DNA of 64,000 bases from an uncultured Bacteroidota bacterium (GTDB lineage: Bacteria; Bacteroidota; Bacteroidia; NS11-12g; UBA9320), in the NCBI GenBank assembly GCA_937124965.1, contig CAKZLB010000059.1:95252-159251 (forward strand), read 5' to 3'. Position numbers and translations under genes: made by a program. This document shows positions 55,914-64,000 of the stretch, piece after piece. Below the pieces are notes generated by a model, which was not told the origin of the DNA, searched no databases, and saw only the letters and a list, made by a program, of their open reading frames with translations. The number at the start of each line of letters is the position of its first letter. The first letter of the stretch is position 1.

Positions 55914-56390
55914 ATGAACTTGACAATTAAAACCGCTACGAAACGCGATTTACCTGAAATTCGACAACTTTTTAAAGATTCAATTTTGAATGTAGCGATT
56001 CGGGATTACTCAGATCAAGAAGTCGCCGAATGGTCAAAAACAAGCGACAATGAAGAGCGATGGCTGAGCCTAATCGAAAACCAACGAGTACTATTAGCGC
56101 TAAATAATGAAACGATTGTGGGTTTTATTAGTCTTAAAGATCACGAATACCTTGACTTTCTTTATGTACATTACGAATTTCAAAGAAAGGGAGTTGCTCA
56201 GTTTTTATACAATCGTCTTGAGCAGTTGGCGATTGGTTTGGGAGCACAAGAATTAATTTCAGATGTTAGCAAAACGGCTAATCCATTTTTTACAAAAAAT
56301 GGATTTAATAAAATACGTGAAAATAGAAATCAGCGAGGAAGTGAAGTTTTGATAAACTACCGCATGAGAAAGAAGCTGACTAGTATTTAA
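55914..56390 (+). CDS. GNAT-family N-acetyltransferase
   Basis: From the ATG giving MNLTIKTATKRDLPEIR the protein has 158 residues, a standard GNAT fold. The acetyl-CoA loop is FQRKGVAQFLYNRL (Q/R-x-x-G-x-G/A variant) and the C-terminal NPFFTKNGFNKIRENR block completes it. The frame opens at a TTG 42 bases upstream with no supporting motif. Substrate unknown. Its last 11 bases overlap the convergent secreted protein gene. Confidence 0.92.
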   Translation: MNLTIKTATKRDLPEIRQLFKDSILNVAIRDYSDQEVAEWSKTSDNEERWLSLIENQRVLLALNNETIVGFISLKDHEYLDFLYVHYEFQRKGVAQFLYNRLEQLAIGLGAQELISDVSKTANPFFTKNGFNKIRENRNQRGSEVLINYRMRKKLTSI

Positions 56391-58839
56391 TCACTTTTGC
56401 TGTATACGTTTTATTCTCGTCAGACAGTGAAATGTAGTAGAGTCCTTGCGAAAACCCTGCTAAGTTTATTTTGTTGTCATCATTTAAAACACCAGAGGAT
56501 AATACCTTACCTGTAATTGAAGCAACAGAATATTGCGGTTGAAGATTATCAAAGTCATAATTGATTACAATCGAATTTTCCGTTGGGTTGGGATATGCAT
56601 CAACAGGTATTACAGGTTTGTTGAATGCATTAACAGAGCTATTTTCTTCAACGATGGCAGCAACCGTATTAGTCATTTTTTCAAATTCATAATCAAATAT
56701 TACTTCAGCACGGTTCAGATATTTATCTCCAATGGTCAAGTTTCCGCTCATATTCATTTGGAATGTAATATGACCTTCATCGTTTACTATTTCACCATTT
56801 TTGGTTGGATTAGGAGGAAGGTTGATGTTTTCAAACTTATAAATAAGTATCGCATAATCTGAATACTTTGGGCCTGGCAATGTAATCGGAATCACGGGAT
56901 GACTCGCCGCTATGTCAACAATAGATTGTATAGTTGAATTTAACGCAACAGTGTCCACAACATAAACTGTTCTAACCGTATCCTGACTGTAGTTTGCAAA
57001 GGATATTTGATATTGTATCTGATCAGACTCTGGATGAATAATGGCGGTATCAGACCAATTTGATCCAGGGTTGACAAATTTGTGAATATCAACATCCTCG
57101 TCCATGATTTTCTGTGTAAGACTACTTGTATTATTATTATCGTCTGTTTCTTGAGCTTGTTGGTTTACAGATGCTTGCAATTGTAACTGATCGGAAGCAT
57201 CACGATCCATTTTAAAAAAACAACGAATCACGCCCTTTTCCCCTGGCGACAAATCAGAGATTGACCAAACAGCGGAATCGCCAATTACCTTGGTGGGTTT
57301 TGGAAGAGCAACTAAGTTTTTAAGCCTTGAATCGAATTTAAGGCTCACCGTTCCCTTCACTAATTCTGAAGAACCTAGGTTTTTGAAGTTGATCATGTAT
57401 TGTTGTACATGATTGGCAACTGCTCTTGAACCAGAAGAAGAGGTTAAATCAACGGACAAATCCTTAATACCACTCTGTTGTTGCAAAGGGAAATCCATTG
57501 AGTCATACAATTCTCCATTTTTTACTTCAATCGTTTTAGACAAACTCGAGCAACTTGAAGAGCTCCAATACTTTCCTGGAACTACGGTAATTGTGTACTT
57601 ACCTTCGCTAAGAGATGTATAAAATTGGCCATTAATTCGAGGACGAATAACAATGTTTCCAGGTTGAATTTTAATTAAATTTTCACTCAGATTTTCATCA
57701 CGTCCATCAAAAACACAATCATTGTTTTTGTCGTGATATACTCTTCCACGGATTAAGGCATTCGGTTCCTCTTTTCGTATTACTGCAATCCTGTTAAGTT
57801 CAATAGAGCGGAAATTCTGAAACTTACCTGCAGCAATTAAAGCGCCGTTCATGTAATATAGAATGTTAATGCCTTCAAGTTGAATTTTATCAATAGCTGA
57901 CCATTTGCCTCCAGAATATCGAATGATGTTAGAGGTCTCAGAGTTGCCGGATAAAACAAAACTTCCGCAAGCGTAAAGATCCGTACCAGTTGAAACTAAA
58001 TCTTGAATACTTGAAACCTTTTCAAGTCCGGACATAATTTTCACCACAGTGTCTTTCTCTATTTTACCGAAAAAGATAGGATCTTCAATGGTATTATAAC
58101 TACCAGCAGAGTATACAACTTCGCCAGCCAAAACCATTCTGCGTGGTTTAAATCCGTTATTTTCAAAAGGAATTAATTCTCCGTTTTCGAAATGAGCGAG
58201 ATATTTTGACTGTGTGGTGCCAATTTTTGAAAAACTACCACCAACATAAATATGGTCCTTAACTGAGATGGAAGTGTAAACTGAACCATTAATCTTTTGT
58301 AGCTCTTTTATTGACGGTTCTTTCCAATTCGTTCCATCAAAAAACGCAAAATTATCACGATCCTTTATTACGCTACTAGTAAAATCTCCAGCAACTACCA
58401 AAAGCTCATTTGTGATGTCAAGGTGGTTGATCGTCTCAAAGAATTTGACATCGGCTGAGCTGATATTGGGAACCGTTACATATCTGTTTTTTTCCCATTT
58501 TACAATGCTTCGAACGTTTGAAAATGAATTAAATTGGTTAAAGCGTCCAGCGATATATAACGCTCCCTTATAGTATTTTAATGTTAGTATTCTAGCCCCC
58601 GAGTCACACGCAAAAGCAGGTAGGGCTGTCCATAAATTACCAGTCCAAATAGAAACACCGAACTTTTTTCCTTTTGGACCATTGTCTTCAATTTCATATG
58701 CAACTGCAAGCGATTTTTCGATTTGGGTCATAGCTACAGGAGTATATTTCAACCCTTCACTTAAAGGTTGCCAAATTTGGGCTGATGCATTTAAACTAAG
58801 AATTGATAAGAGGAATAAAATTAATGGTAATCGTTTCAT
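56380..58839 (-). CDS. T9SS type A secreted protein with propeller-like and DUF7619-like domains
   Basis: 819 residues with a signal (to about 21). The N-terminal half has repeats such as YIAGRFNQFN, YVGGSFSKIG and YACGSFVLSG, a propeller-like region. A SdrD-type RGRVYHDKNNDCVFDG segment is at about 372, then a domain (about 590-735) with YQISFANYSQDTVRTVYVVDT and NRAEVIFDYE that resembles DUF7619. The tail (DAYPNPTENSIVINY, LAGFSQGLYYISLSD, KVIKY) is a type A sorting domain. Its ATG overlaps the upstream gene by 4 bases, third in the sigma factor operon. Confidence 0.86.
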   Translation of the reverse strand: MKRLPLILFLLSILSLNASAQIWQPLSEGLKYTPVAMTQIEKSLAVAYEIEDNGPKGKKFGVSIWTGNLWTALPAFACDSGARILTLKYYKGALYIAGRFNQFNSFSNVRSIVKWEKNRYVTVPNISSADVKFFETINHLDITNELLVVAGDFTSSVIKDRDNFAFFDGTNWKEPSIKELQKINGSVYTSISVKDHIYVGGSFSKIGTTQSKYLAHFENGELIPFENNGFKPRRMVLAGEVVYSAGSYNTIEDPIFFGKIEKDTVVKIMSGLEKVSSIQDLVSTGTDLYACGSFVLSGNSETSNIIRYSGGKWSAIDKIQLEGINILYYMNGALIAAGKFQNFRSIELNRIAVIRKEEPNALIRGRVYHDKNNDCVFDGRDENLSENLIKIQPGNIVIRPRINGQFYTSLSEGKYTITVVPGKYWSSSSCSSLSKTIEVKNGELYDSMDFPLQQQSGIKDLSVDLTSSSGSRAVANHVQQYMINFKNLGSSELVKGTVSLKFDSRLKNLVALPKPTKVIGDSAVWSISDLSPGEKGVIRCFFKMDRDASDQLQLQASVNQQAQETDDNNNTSSLTQKIMDEDVDIHKFVNPGSNWSDTAIIHPESDQIQYQISFANYSQDTVRTVYVVDTVALNSTIQSIVDIAASHPVIPITLPGPKYSDYAILIYKFENINLPPNPTKNGEIVNDEGHITFQMNMSGNLTIGDKYLNRAEVIFDYEFEKMTNTVAAIVEENSSVNAFNKPVIPVDAYPNPTENSIVINYDFDNLQPQYSVASITGKVLSSGVLNDDNKINLAGFSQGLYYISLSDENKTYTAKVIKY

Positions 58840-60185
58840 TTGTTTCTAAGTTTAAATTGAACGGATATGTCTGCGCCAAATCCAGAAATCTTTTGGCTAT
58901 TGTCTGAGGAGCTAAACATATTAAAGGCATCAGTATTATAACGCGTAACTAACTTCACTTTTGTTCGGTTGTCTATGGCATAACCAAGCCCTACATTCAA
59001 CCCGTAAGATAGGGATAAACGTTTAAAAGCGGATAAATCTCCAATATTTGTGCGAGTTAAATTGTCGCCAACAATAAATCCAGAGCTATTCAATAGATAC
59101 TGTACTTGTGTATTTGCACCCACCGAAATGTCCCAGATAGAATTTGAGAAAACCGTTTTACCAATACTAATAGGTAAGGTAATAAACTGGTACCGAGGAC
59201 TGCCAACACCAGCAACTACCGTATCTCTATAATTGTATGGTAGCCACGTCGTATCATTCGTAATTATATCCACTTTGGGCAGTGAATCATAAATTTCATA
59301 GCGGAATAACGAAGCATTTTCTTGTCCTTTAGATTGGTAGTTCAAACCCGCAGAAACATTGAGTCCTTTATATTCTGCGCCAATCTCGAGTCCGAAATTC
59401 GGTAGAGTAGTAGGTGATTCGTTTTGTGAGCGATATGATCTGTACTGCGAATTAGGAGAATTAATCGTTTGACGGAACTGAGTTACACCACCGATAATTC
59501 CGATATAAGGGTCTACAAATTTTGGAGAGGTAGTATCTTTTTGCGGAATCAATTGAGAGAGAGGGATGCATTCGAGGTAAACACTAGTACCCGATGGGCG
59601 ATTAGTCGTTATTGTCGAATTATAGGTGAGTCGAACGTCTACATATAAAATCGGTTTTATTGTAACAAGAAGTTCGTCGTTTGTCGCGTTAGTTGTAACT
59701 ATGGATTGCTTCGGTACGTCATTCGAATTTTTATTCGCTTTTGGAATATCTTGACGAGAATTATTTGTTCGAGACGCAACTCTAGGTTTAGTAAAAGGTT
59801 TTTTGCCAGCAAGGTCAGAATCAGATTCCGTTGAAGTAAACCTATCAACAGAAGATTTTTCTTGTTGTGCAGCCAAACTATCGACGTTCGGCAGGTCGCT
59901 TGTTTTGGGGGAATTTCGTATTTCTATGTTATTTGTAGTAAGTGAATCTGATTGGCTAATTGATGCCTCAGCACCTGACTTCGGTGATACTAAGTTGTTG
60001 ACCAAAAGACCTACTGCTCCAACGAGTAAAGCACCAACTAAAAACCACCACCACGCAAAACGTTTTTTCTTTTTGGGGTGAAGCTCAGAAAGCATTCGTT
60101 CCCACTCCGAACCATCTAACGGAAGTGGAGCACCTTTCAGGTTATCCTTAAATAGATCGTCGATATGTTGCTTTTTCTTAGCCAA
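58836..60185 (-). CDS. Membrane-anchored protein with C-terminal barrel-like domain, next to ECF sigma factor
   Basis: 449 residues. Residues 1-40 are cytoplasmic-type and basic (KKKKRF), with one TM helix at about 42-66 (RFAWWWFLVGALLVGAVGLL). A Ser/Thr/Asn-rich linker (about 68-165) precedes a domain with alternating strands such as PNFGLEIGAEYKGLNVSAGLNYQSKGQ and a terminal ISVQFKLRNK, resembling outer membrane beta-barrel or PorT-like proteins. The position directly after a sigma factor gene (8-base overlap) suggests an anti-sigma or trans-envelope sensor. A barrel fused to an inner membrane anchor is unusual and needs checking. Confidence 0.72.
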   Translation of the reverse strand: MAKKKQHIDDLFKDNLKGAPLPLDGSEWERMLSELHPKKKKRFAWWWFLVGALLVGAVGLLVNNLVSPKSGAEASISQSDSLTTNNIEIRNSPKTSDLPNVDSLAAQQEKSSVDRFTSTESDSDLAGKKPFTKPRVASRTNNSRQDIPKANKNSNDVPKQSIVTTNATNDELLVTIKPILYVDVRLTYNSTITTNRPSGTSVYLECIPLSQLIPQKDTTSPKFVDPYIGIIGGVTQFRQTINSPNSQYRSYRSQNESPTTLPNFGLEIGAEYKGLNVSAGLNYQSKGQENASLFRYEIYDSLPKVDIITNDTTWLPYNYRDTVVAGVGSPRYQFITLPISIGKTVFSNSIWDISVGANTQVQYLLNSSGFIVGDNLTRTNIGDLSAFKRLSLSYGLNVGLGYAIDNRTKVKLVTRYNTDAFNMFSSSDNSQKISGFGADISVQFKLRNK

Positions 60186-60753
60186 TGTTTAGTTGCTCTT
60201 TAACCATTTTCTTCAATAGTTTCCTCGCTCTAGCCAACTGAGATTTTGAGGTTCCTGAAGAGATATTCAATTCTTCCGCAATTTCATTATGTGAGTAACC
60301 TTCGATTGCGTACAGACTAAAAACCACTCTATATCCGTCGGGCAATTGTGCTATGACTTTATATAGATCACTAATTTTTAACCCATCATTTTCGTCTAAT
60401 TCTAAAACATAACTCGTGTCTTCGTTGCTATATTCATGCACTTTTTCAGCTTCTTCGAAATGCATGTATTTAGTACTTTTTTTAAACTGATCAATCGCAG
60501 TGTTTATCATTAACCGTGTCATCCATGTTTCAAGCGTACTTTTACCATTAAAGTTTTCAATTTTTCTGAAAACTTTTATAAATCCTTCATGGAGCGCATC
60601 TTTAGCGTCTTCCATATTTGAGCAATATCGAGCACATACCCCTAACATTTTGGGTGCATAATTTTCAAATAATATCTTTTGGGCTCGTGAATCATTGTCA
60701 ATACAGGCAGATATGATGTCCTGTTCGCTTGCCAAATGTTTTTCTTTACCCAT
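60178..60753 (-). CDS. ECF-type sigma factor (sigma-70 family)
   Basis: 191 residues. Region 2 (about 18-95) has FENYAPKMLGVCARYCSNMEDAKDALHEGFIKVFRKI; region 4 (about 135-185) has LPDGYRVVFSLYAIEGYSHNEIAEELNISSGTSKSQLARARKLLKKMV, a helix-turn-helix (both quoted in part). No region 3. The order sigma factor, membrane protein, secreted T9SS protein suggests that the sigma factor responds to an envelope cue and controls the adjacent exported protein. It is followed by an 8-base overlap into the membrane gene. Confidence 0.94.
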   Translation of the reverse strand: MGKEKHLASEQDIISACIDNDSRAQKILFENYAPKMLGVCARYCSNMEDAKDALHEGFIKVFRKIENFNGKSTLETWMTRLMINTAIDQFKKSTKYMHFEEAEKVHEYSNEDTSYVLELDENDGLKISDLYKVIAQLPDGYRVVFSLYAIEGYSHNEIAEELNISSGTSKSQLARARKLLKKMVKEQLNIG

Positions 60754-60879
60754 TAGTCTGAGGAATCAACCAAAGGTTGCATGACCAAACTTAAATAAAT
60801 GAAATATCTTTTTTAGAATGATAGTGTCGATTGTTATGAGCCTAGATTGCCATGCTGACCTTTAAGAGATACACAGCAG

Positions 60880-61113
60880 TTACAAATCCCAAACCGACTT
60901 TCTTGACCTTCCAATTTGGTTTCGAATTTCTAACCAAAATGCTACGAACAAGTAAATAAGTATTGGAGACCCAAAGGTTATAAAAGACAGATAGATAAAG
61001 TATAAGCGAATTCGGGAATCTTTTAGACCCAGTTTTTCTCCTAAATAACTACAAACGCCAAAGAAGCGTTGTTCAACAATAAATTTCCATGTATTTATAA
61101 ATCGTTGCTTCAT
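60880..61113 (-). CDS. PspC-domain small membrane protein
   Basis: 77 residues: a PspC domain start (LGEKLGLKDSRIRLYFIYLSFITFG) and a second hydrophobic segment (SPILIYLFVAFWLEI). PspC proteins in E. coli sense envelope stress; the role here is unknown. The start overlaps the DUF2851 gene by 4 bases. Confidence 0.85.
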   Translation of the reverse strand: MKQRFINTWKFIVEQRFFGVCSYLGEKLGLKDSRIRLYFIYLSFITFGSPILIYLFVAFWLEIRNQIGRSRKSVWDL

Positions 61114-62390
61114 AGAGTATTTTCTTTCAAAATGTTATGACCGATTGAGCAGTCTAAACACGCCTTAAAAATACAATTCTTATTGTGTAACTGCAACACA
61201 CCCTGAGACTGCAAGCTATTTTCAATAGGAAAATTGAGACTTCGAAAATAGTTGGTTACTGTGTTTTTTTCAGGCGGAAGTTGCTCTAGCAGAGAAAGAC
61301 ATTTTTCCTGAAGTTCAAAATCGTTATGTTCTAAACCGTAACAATAGAGAACAGGTATCACAGCATTTATGAGAATTGTATGAATAGTTGATTGCCCTAT
61401 GATTTTCTTTCGTCGGGTAGACTTTTTACTAAAGGTGTAATGGTTCGACCAGAATTCGGAAGCATCCACTCGAAAGAGTTCATAAAGGTGTTTGTATGTA
61501 AGGTTGGATATAAGCTTCCTTAAGTGGGTTTGACTCGTACACATTAATTGCGACAATTGAGATATACGTATCGTTGGGAAATTTGGCGGTCGTAATCGTA
61601 AAAAGTTCCACAAGCTTGGGTCTAAACTGGTTAATTCATGTTTTCGTTGAAGAAAGGCAAACTCGGTCTTTAGCTTTTTGAAATAATGACCTTTGTTATT
61701 CGCGTTAAGATAACCAGCACAACCGAAATAAAGTGCTTCAATTTTGGTTCTATCGTTTCTGTATTGTTGGATTAATTTAAATGGTACAGACTTCGCGAGT
61801 AACCCAAACGGTACTTTATTTAGTCGCATTCCAAAACTGATACAGATTTCTTGATACAAAACCTCTTCCCAATCATTTTTACTGACGTCGAGCTTTGCAT
61901 ATATGGGGCTCGCTTTCTCTTGAATGCGTTTGATTGCCATCGACTCGAGCATTAAGGTTTTAATTGATGCGCTCACGTTTGCGACTAACATTTCACATGG
62001 AATTTTATGCGAGTTATTTGTAAGTGAATGGTATTGATTTAAAAGTTTTTCTGAAATTTTATCTTTTAACTCTAGACAAGGAATTACGGTATCATTAGTT
62101 CTCCTAACCTCCTTGTCGTGATTGAAAACAACGTGTAAAATAGTGCTATCATATGTTGTATCTAGATGATGGTTGTGTGCAAACCAATCGCTACTTTTAA
62201 TATGAATTTCAATATTGCCGGCCCACAGTTCCTCTTCTATTTGTATCAGCCCGTTTTTAAAGTCTGGACCACCATCTTGATGTGAAGACCCTTGTTTGTG
62301 AATCACAAGATGCTCACCAGTGGTTGTTTTTAAATCTGTTGAACAAAACTGGCGGGTTGCCCAAACGTAATGTAGAAAAGACTCTTTCAC
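61110..62390 (-). CDS. DUF2851-family protein
   Basis: 426 residues. It opens FLHYVWATRQFCSTDLKTTTGE and has the family block GPDFKNGLIQIEEELWAGNIEIHIKSSDW with HDSTILHVVF-type strands, fitting DUF2851 of Bacteroidota. A C-terminal Cys cluster (NKNCIFKACLDCSIG) may bind metal. There is no known function. It overlaps the downstream PspC gene by 4 bases. Confidence 0.88.
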   Translation of the reverse strand: MKESFLHYVWATRQFCSTDLKTTTGEHLVIHKQGSSHQDGGPDFKNGLIQIEEELWAGNIEIHIKSSDWFAHNHHLDTTYDSTILHVVFNHDKEVRRTNDTVIPCLELKDKISEKLLNQYHSLTNNSHKIPCEMLVANVSASIKTLMLESMAIKRIQEKASPIYAKLDVSKNDWEEVLYQEICISFGMRLNKVPFGLLAKSVPFKLIQQYRNDRTKIEALYFGCAGYLNANNKGHYFKKLKTEFAFLQRKHELTSLDPSLWNFLRLRPPNFPTIRISQLSQLMCTSQTHLRKLISNLTYKHLYELFRVDASEFWSNHYTFSKKSTRRKKIIGQSTIHTILINAVIPVLYCYGLEHNDFELQEKCLSLLEQLPPEKNTVTNYFRSLNFPIENSLQSQGVLQLHNKNCIFKACLDCSIGHNILKENTL

Positions 62391-62470
62391 GGTGTTGATG
62401 GTTTAATTTCCAACCAACAGCATGAAACGGTATTTAACGAAAAAAGGTAGTTTCAGGAGTTAATTGGCAA

Positions 62471-63316
62471 TCAAAGATAGGACGCCATTTCAGTTTGTAA
62501 AAGTTTTGCCTCCTCACGAGCGGCATCTGCAAACCCTTCGTCGTTCGACTTATAAATAATGCCACGTGATGAGTTCACAAGCAAACCACACGAGCTAATT
62601 AGACCGTTTTTAGAAACCTCTTCCAAGCTGCCGCCTTGGCTGCCGACACCTGGAACCAAAAGAAAATGATTTGGTACGATGGCACGTATTTCCTGAAGTT
62701 TTTCTGCCTGTGTAGCACCAACGACAAACATCATATTTTCTGGACTCCCCCATGTAGCAACGGTTGAGATAACCTCTTCATAGAGTTTGCCATTGGGTGT
62801 GGTTAAATGCTGAAAATCTTGACTACCAGAGTTTGAGGTTAATCCTAAAACGATTACTACTTTTCCATAACTTAAAAATGGCTCAACAGAATCGCGTCCC
62901 ATATATGGGCTAACCGTGATACTGTCGAAATCCATGTTTTGCAAAAACGCTTTGGCATACATTTTACCCGTGTTACCAATGTCTCCACGTTTTGCATCGG
63001 CTATGGTAAAACACTCTTTTGGGATCAGTTCCAATGTCTTTTCCATGATGTTCCATCCTTCTGCACCATACTGCTCGTAGAAGGCCGTATTGATTTTATA
63101 TGCAACAGCAAATTCGTGTGTTGCTTCAATTATGGCTTTATTAAAAGTCAGAATAGACGCCGTTGTTTTCGGTAAATGTGCAGGTAGTTTTTCGATATCA
63201 CTATCGAGACCGACGCACAAGTAGCTTTTTTTAGCTTCGATTTGTTGGATAAGATCAGATACTGTCAAGAGGTGTAAATTTTTAGCGAAGATAAACGTAG
63301 TAGTATCCTTCGCCAA
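62471..63316 (-). CDS. pyrF: Orotidine 5'-phosphate decarboxylase (type 2)
   Basis: The last step of UMP synthesis. The 281-residue protein is of the longer type 2 family found in Bacteroidota and actinobacteria: LCVGLDSD opens the barrel, DAKRGDIGNT is the catalytic Lys-Asp block, VSPYMGRDSVEPF and LVPGVGSQGG are phosphate-binding regions. The first ATG adds 16 residues with no match to the usual start; a TTG at 63268 giving MTVSDLIQQI would suit family length better. I kept the ATG but the start is uncertain. Confidence 0.93.
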   Translation of the reverse strand: MAKDTTTFIFAKNLHLLTVSDLIQQIEAKKSYLCVGLDSDIEKLPAHLPKTTASILTFNKAIIEATHEFAVAYKINTAFYEQYGAEGWNIMEKTLELIPKECFTIADAKRGDIGNTGKMYAKAFLQNMDFDSITVSPYMGRDSVEPFLSYGKVVIVLGLTSNSGSQDFQHLTTPNGKLYEEVISTVATWGSPENMMFVVGATQAEKLQEIRAIVPNHFLLVPGVGSQGGSLEEVSKNGLISSCGLLVNSSRGIIYKSNDEGFADAAREEAKLLQTEMASYL

Positions 63317-63529
63317 TTTTTTGTGCGTAGCTCAGGATTTCATACGTTTGGATGCAACCAACACTGAATACAATGAAAAAGAATTCTTTATTCATCATTT
63401 TGATAACTAGCATAGGTTTCAAATGCCTCGAACCTTTATAGAGCCACATGCAAAAAATGCTTTTCAGCAATACTAATGGTCGGCCAGACAAGTGGTACAT
63501 GTTCGAAACAAGACTTTCGTTTGCGACAC
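63317..63529. other. Gap upstream of pyrF with a short minus-strand open frame
   Basis: About 210 bases. On the minus strand an ATG at about 63398 opens a frame giving MNKEFFFIVFSVGC and ending GYYYVYLR at the stop near 63282, overlapping the pyrF start. It looks like a signal peptide joined to an unknown tail and is too short to trust. The sequence GGTCGG-CCAG-ACAAGTGG at 63478-63495 also occurs, without the CCAG, at 38268. Confidence 0.3.
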
Positions 63530-63547
63530 GTCGGTGAAAACACCGAC
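63530..63547. repeat. Perfect hairpin in inverted orientation, left of the tandem array
   Basis: GTCGGTG-AAAA-CACCGAC is a perfect 7-bp stem with a 4-base loop. The hairpins in the array to the right are the same sequence in reverse complement (loop TTTT). The bases flanking it on the reverse strand also resemble the array unit. Confidence 0.75.
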
Positions 63548-63580
63548 TATGGGCGCGTGGTGTAAGATGGTTTGGTGGGC

Positions 63581-64000
63581 AAGTCGACTGCGAGTTATAA
63601 AACAGCGGTATGAGATAGATTTATTGCTCCAATCAATTGTTCTCCAATCACGCCACAGTCGGTGTTTTCACCGACGTCTTACTGTGCGCAAGTCGACTGC
63701 GAGTTATAAAACAGCGGTATGAGATAGATTTATTGCTCCAATCAATTGTTCTCCAATCACGCCACAGTCGGTGTTTTCACCGACGTCTTACTGTGCGCAA
63801 GTCGACTGCGAGTTATAAAACAGCGGTATGAGATAGATTTATTGCTCCAATCAATCGTTCTCGAATCACGCCTGTAGTCGGTGTTTTCACCGACGTATTA
63901 TTGTGCGCAAGTCGACTGCGAGTTATAAAACAGCGGTATGAGATAGATTTATTGCTCCAATCAATCGTTCTCGAATCACGCCTGTAGTCGGTGTTTTCAC
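63581..64000. repeat. Tandem array of 109-110-base units, each with a perfect hairpin
   Basis: Four units begin AAGTCGACTGCGAGTTAT at 63581, 63690, 63799 and 63909; the last is cut by the window edge. Units 1 and 2 are identical. Units 3 and 4 share a variant (TCGTTCTCG instead of TTGTTCTCC, and CTGTAG instead of CACAG). Each holds GTCGGTG-TTTT-CACCGAC (63658-63675, 63767-63784, 63877-63894, and a truncated fourth). Unit length is not a multiple of three in units 1 and 2, so the repeat is not protein-coding. Beyond the hairpins I see no known element. Confidence 0.9.

Noticed and set aside
63282..63500. Small exported protein or truncated nuclease fragment ahead of pyrF
   Set aside because: The tail GYYYVYLR recalls the start of GIY-YIG nucleases, but the frame is short, overlaps pyrF and its 5' end is repeat-like sequence.
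63492..63831. Protein frames spanning the tandem repeats
   Set aside because: The unit length of 109 breaks the frame at each copy, and the two overlapping frames merely repeat the same sequence by shifting. No known domain.
63581..64000. CRISPR array
   Set aside because: The units are 109-110 bases long and contiguous, with no unique spacers between short repeats and no cas genes in view.

Overview
The window looks like chromosomal DNA of a low-GC member of the Bacteroidota, most likely order Flavobacteriales. Three things point there: (i) the gliding ABC transporter genes gldA-gldF-gldG and many exported proteins ending in type IX secretion (T9SS) sorting domains of type A or type B; (ii) promoters of the Bacteroidota form TTG-N19-TAnnTTTG, for example ahead of tyrS and ahead of a cyclophilin gene; (iii) a tmRNA whose tag reads GESNYAMAA. 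No phage, insertion sequence, CRISPR array or obvious genomic island was seen, so this is mostly core genome plus lineage-specific surface proteins.

Layout. 0-2 kb: Omp28-like lipoprotein and an RluB-type pseudouridine synthase (minus strand). 2-7.6 kb: a tightly overlapping plus-strand operon of a T9SS type B surface protein, ybeY, mnmG and an Ig-like lipoprotein. 7.6-8.0 kb: an AT-rich gap with two perfect DnaA boxes beside mnmG, and an apparent change in G/C strand bias; this is my best candidate for a chromosomal replication origin. 8-11.7 kb: pheS, tRNA-Pro(GGG), a nucleotide-pool pyrophosphatase, a RidA protein, a 3-hydroxyacyl-CoA-dehydrogenase-like protein and an acyltransferase. 11.7-18.5 kb: a large fibronectin-like T9SS protein, a thioredoxin lipoprotein, a TPR protein, a small lipoprotein and ssrA with its terminator. 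18.5-25.3 kb: an MMPL/RND exporter, two tandem Lrp/AsnC paralogues, a CDF metal transporter and a PKD-repeat T9SS protein. 25.3-27.1 kb: a three-gene operon rich in Cys and His, possibly for metal handling. 27-38 kb: assorted metabolic, membrane and envelope genes. 38.5-49.5 kb: pgk, a cyclophilin, an O-methyltransferase, a nuclease/phosphatase-fold protein, two rhomboids, mutL and gldG/gldF/gldA. 49.5-62.4 kb: a giant T9SS protein, the tyrS operon, and an operon of ECF sigma factor, membrane-anchored barrel-like protein and T9SS protein. 62.5-64 kb: pyrF, then about 680 bases without a gene that end in a 109-110-base tandem repeat array carrying perfect hairpins and running off the window.

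The strongest leads are the candidate origin (7597-8012), the hairpin-bearing tandem array at the right edge (63530-64000), the MutL with a changed endonuclease motif, the palindrome-rich spacer between the lrp paralogues, a nested inverted repeat in the 14.6-14.9 kb gap, and the Cys/His-rich operon. I found no clear new multi-gene system. The remainder is ordinary Flavobacteriales gene content, and exact starts are uncertain where noted.
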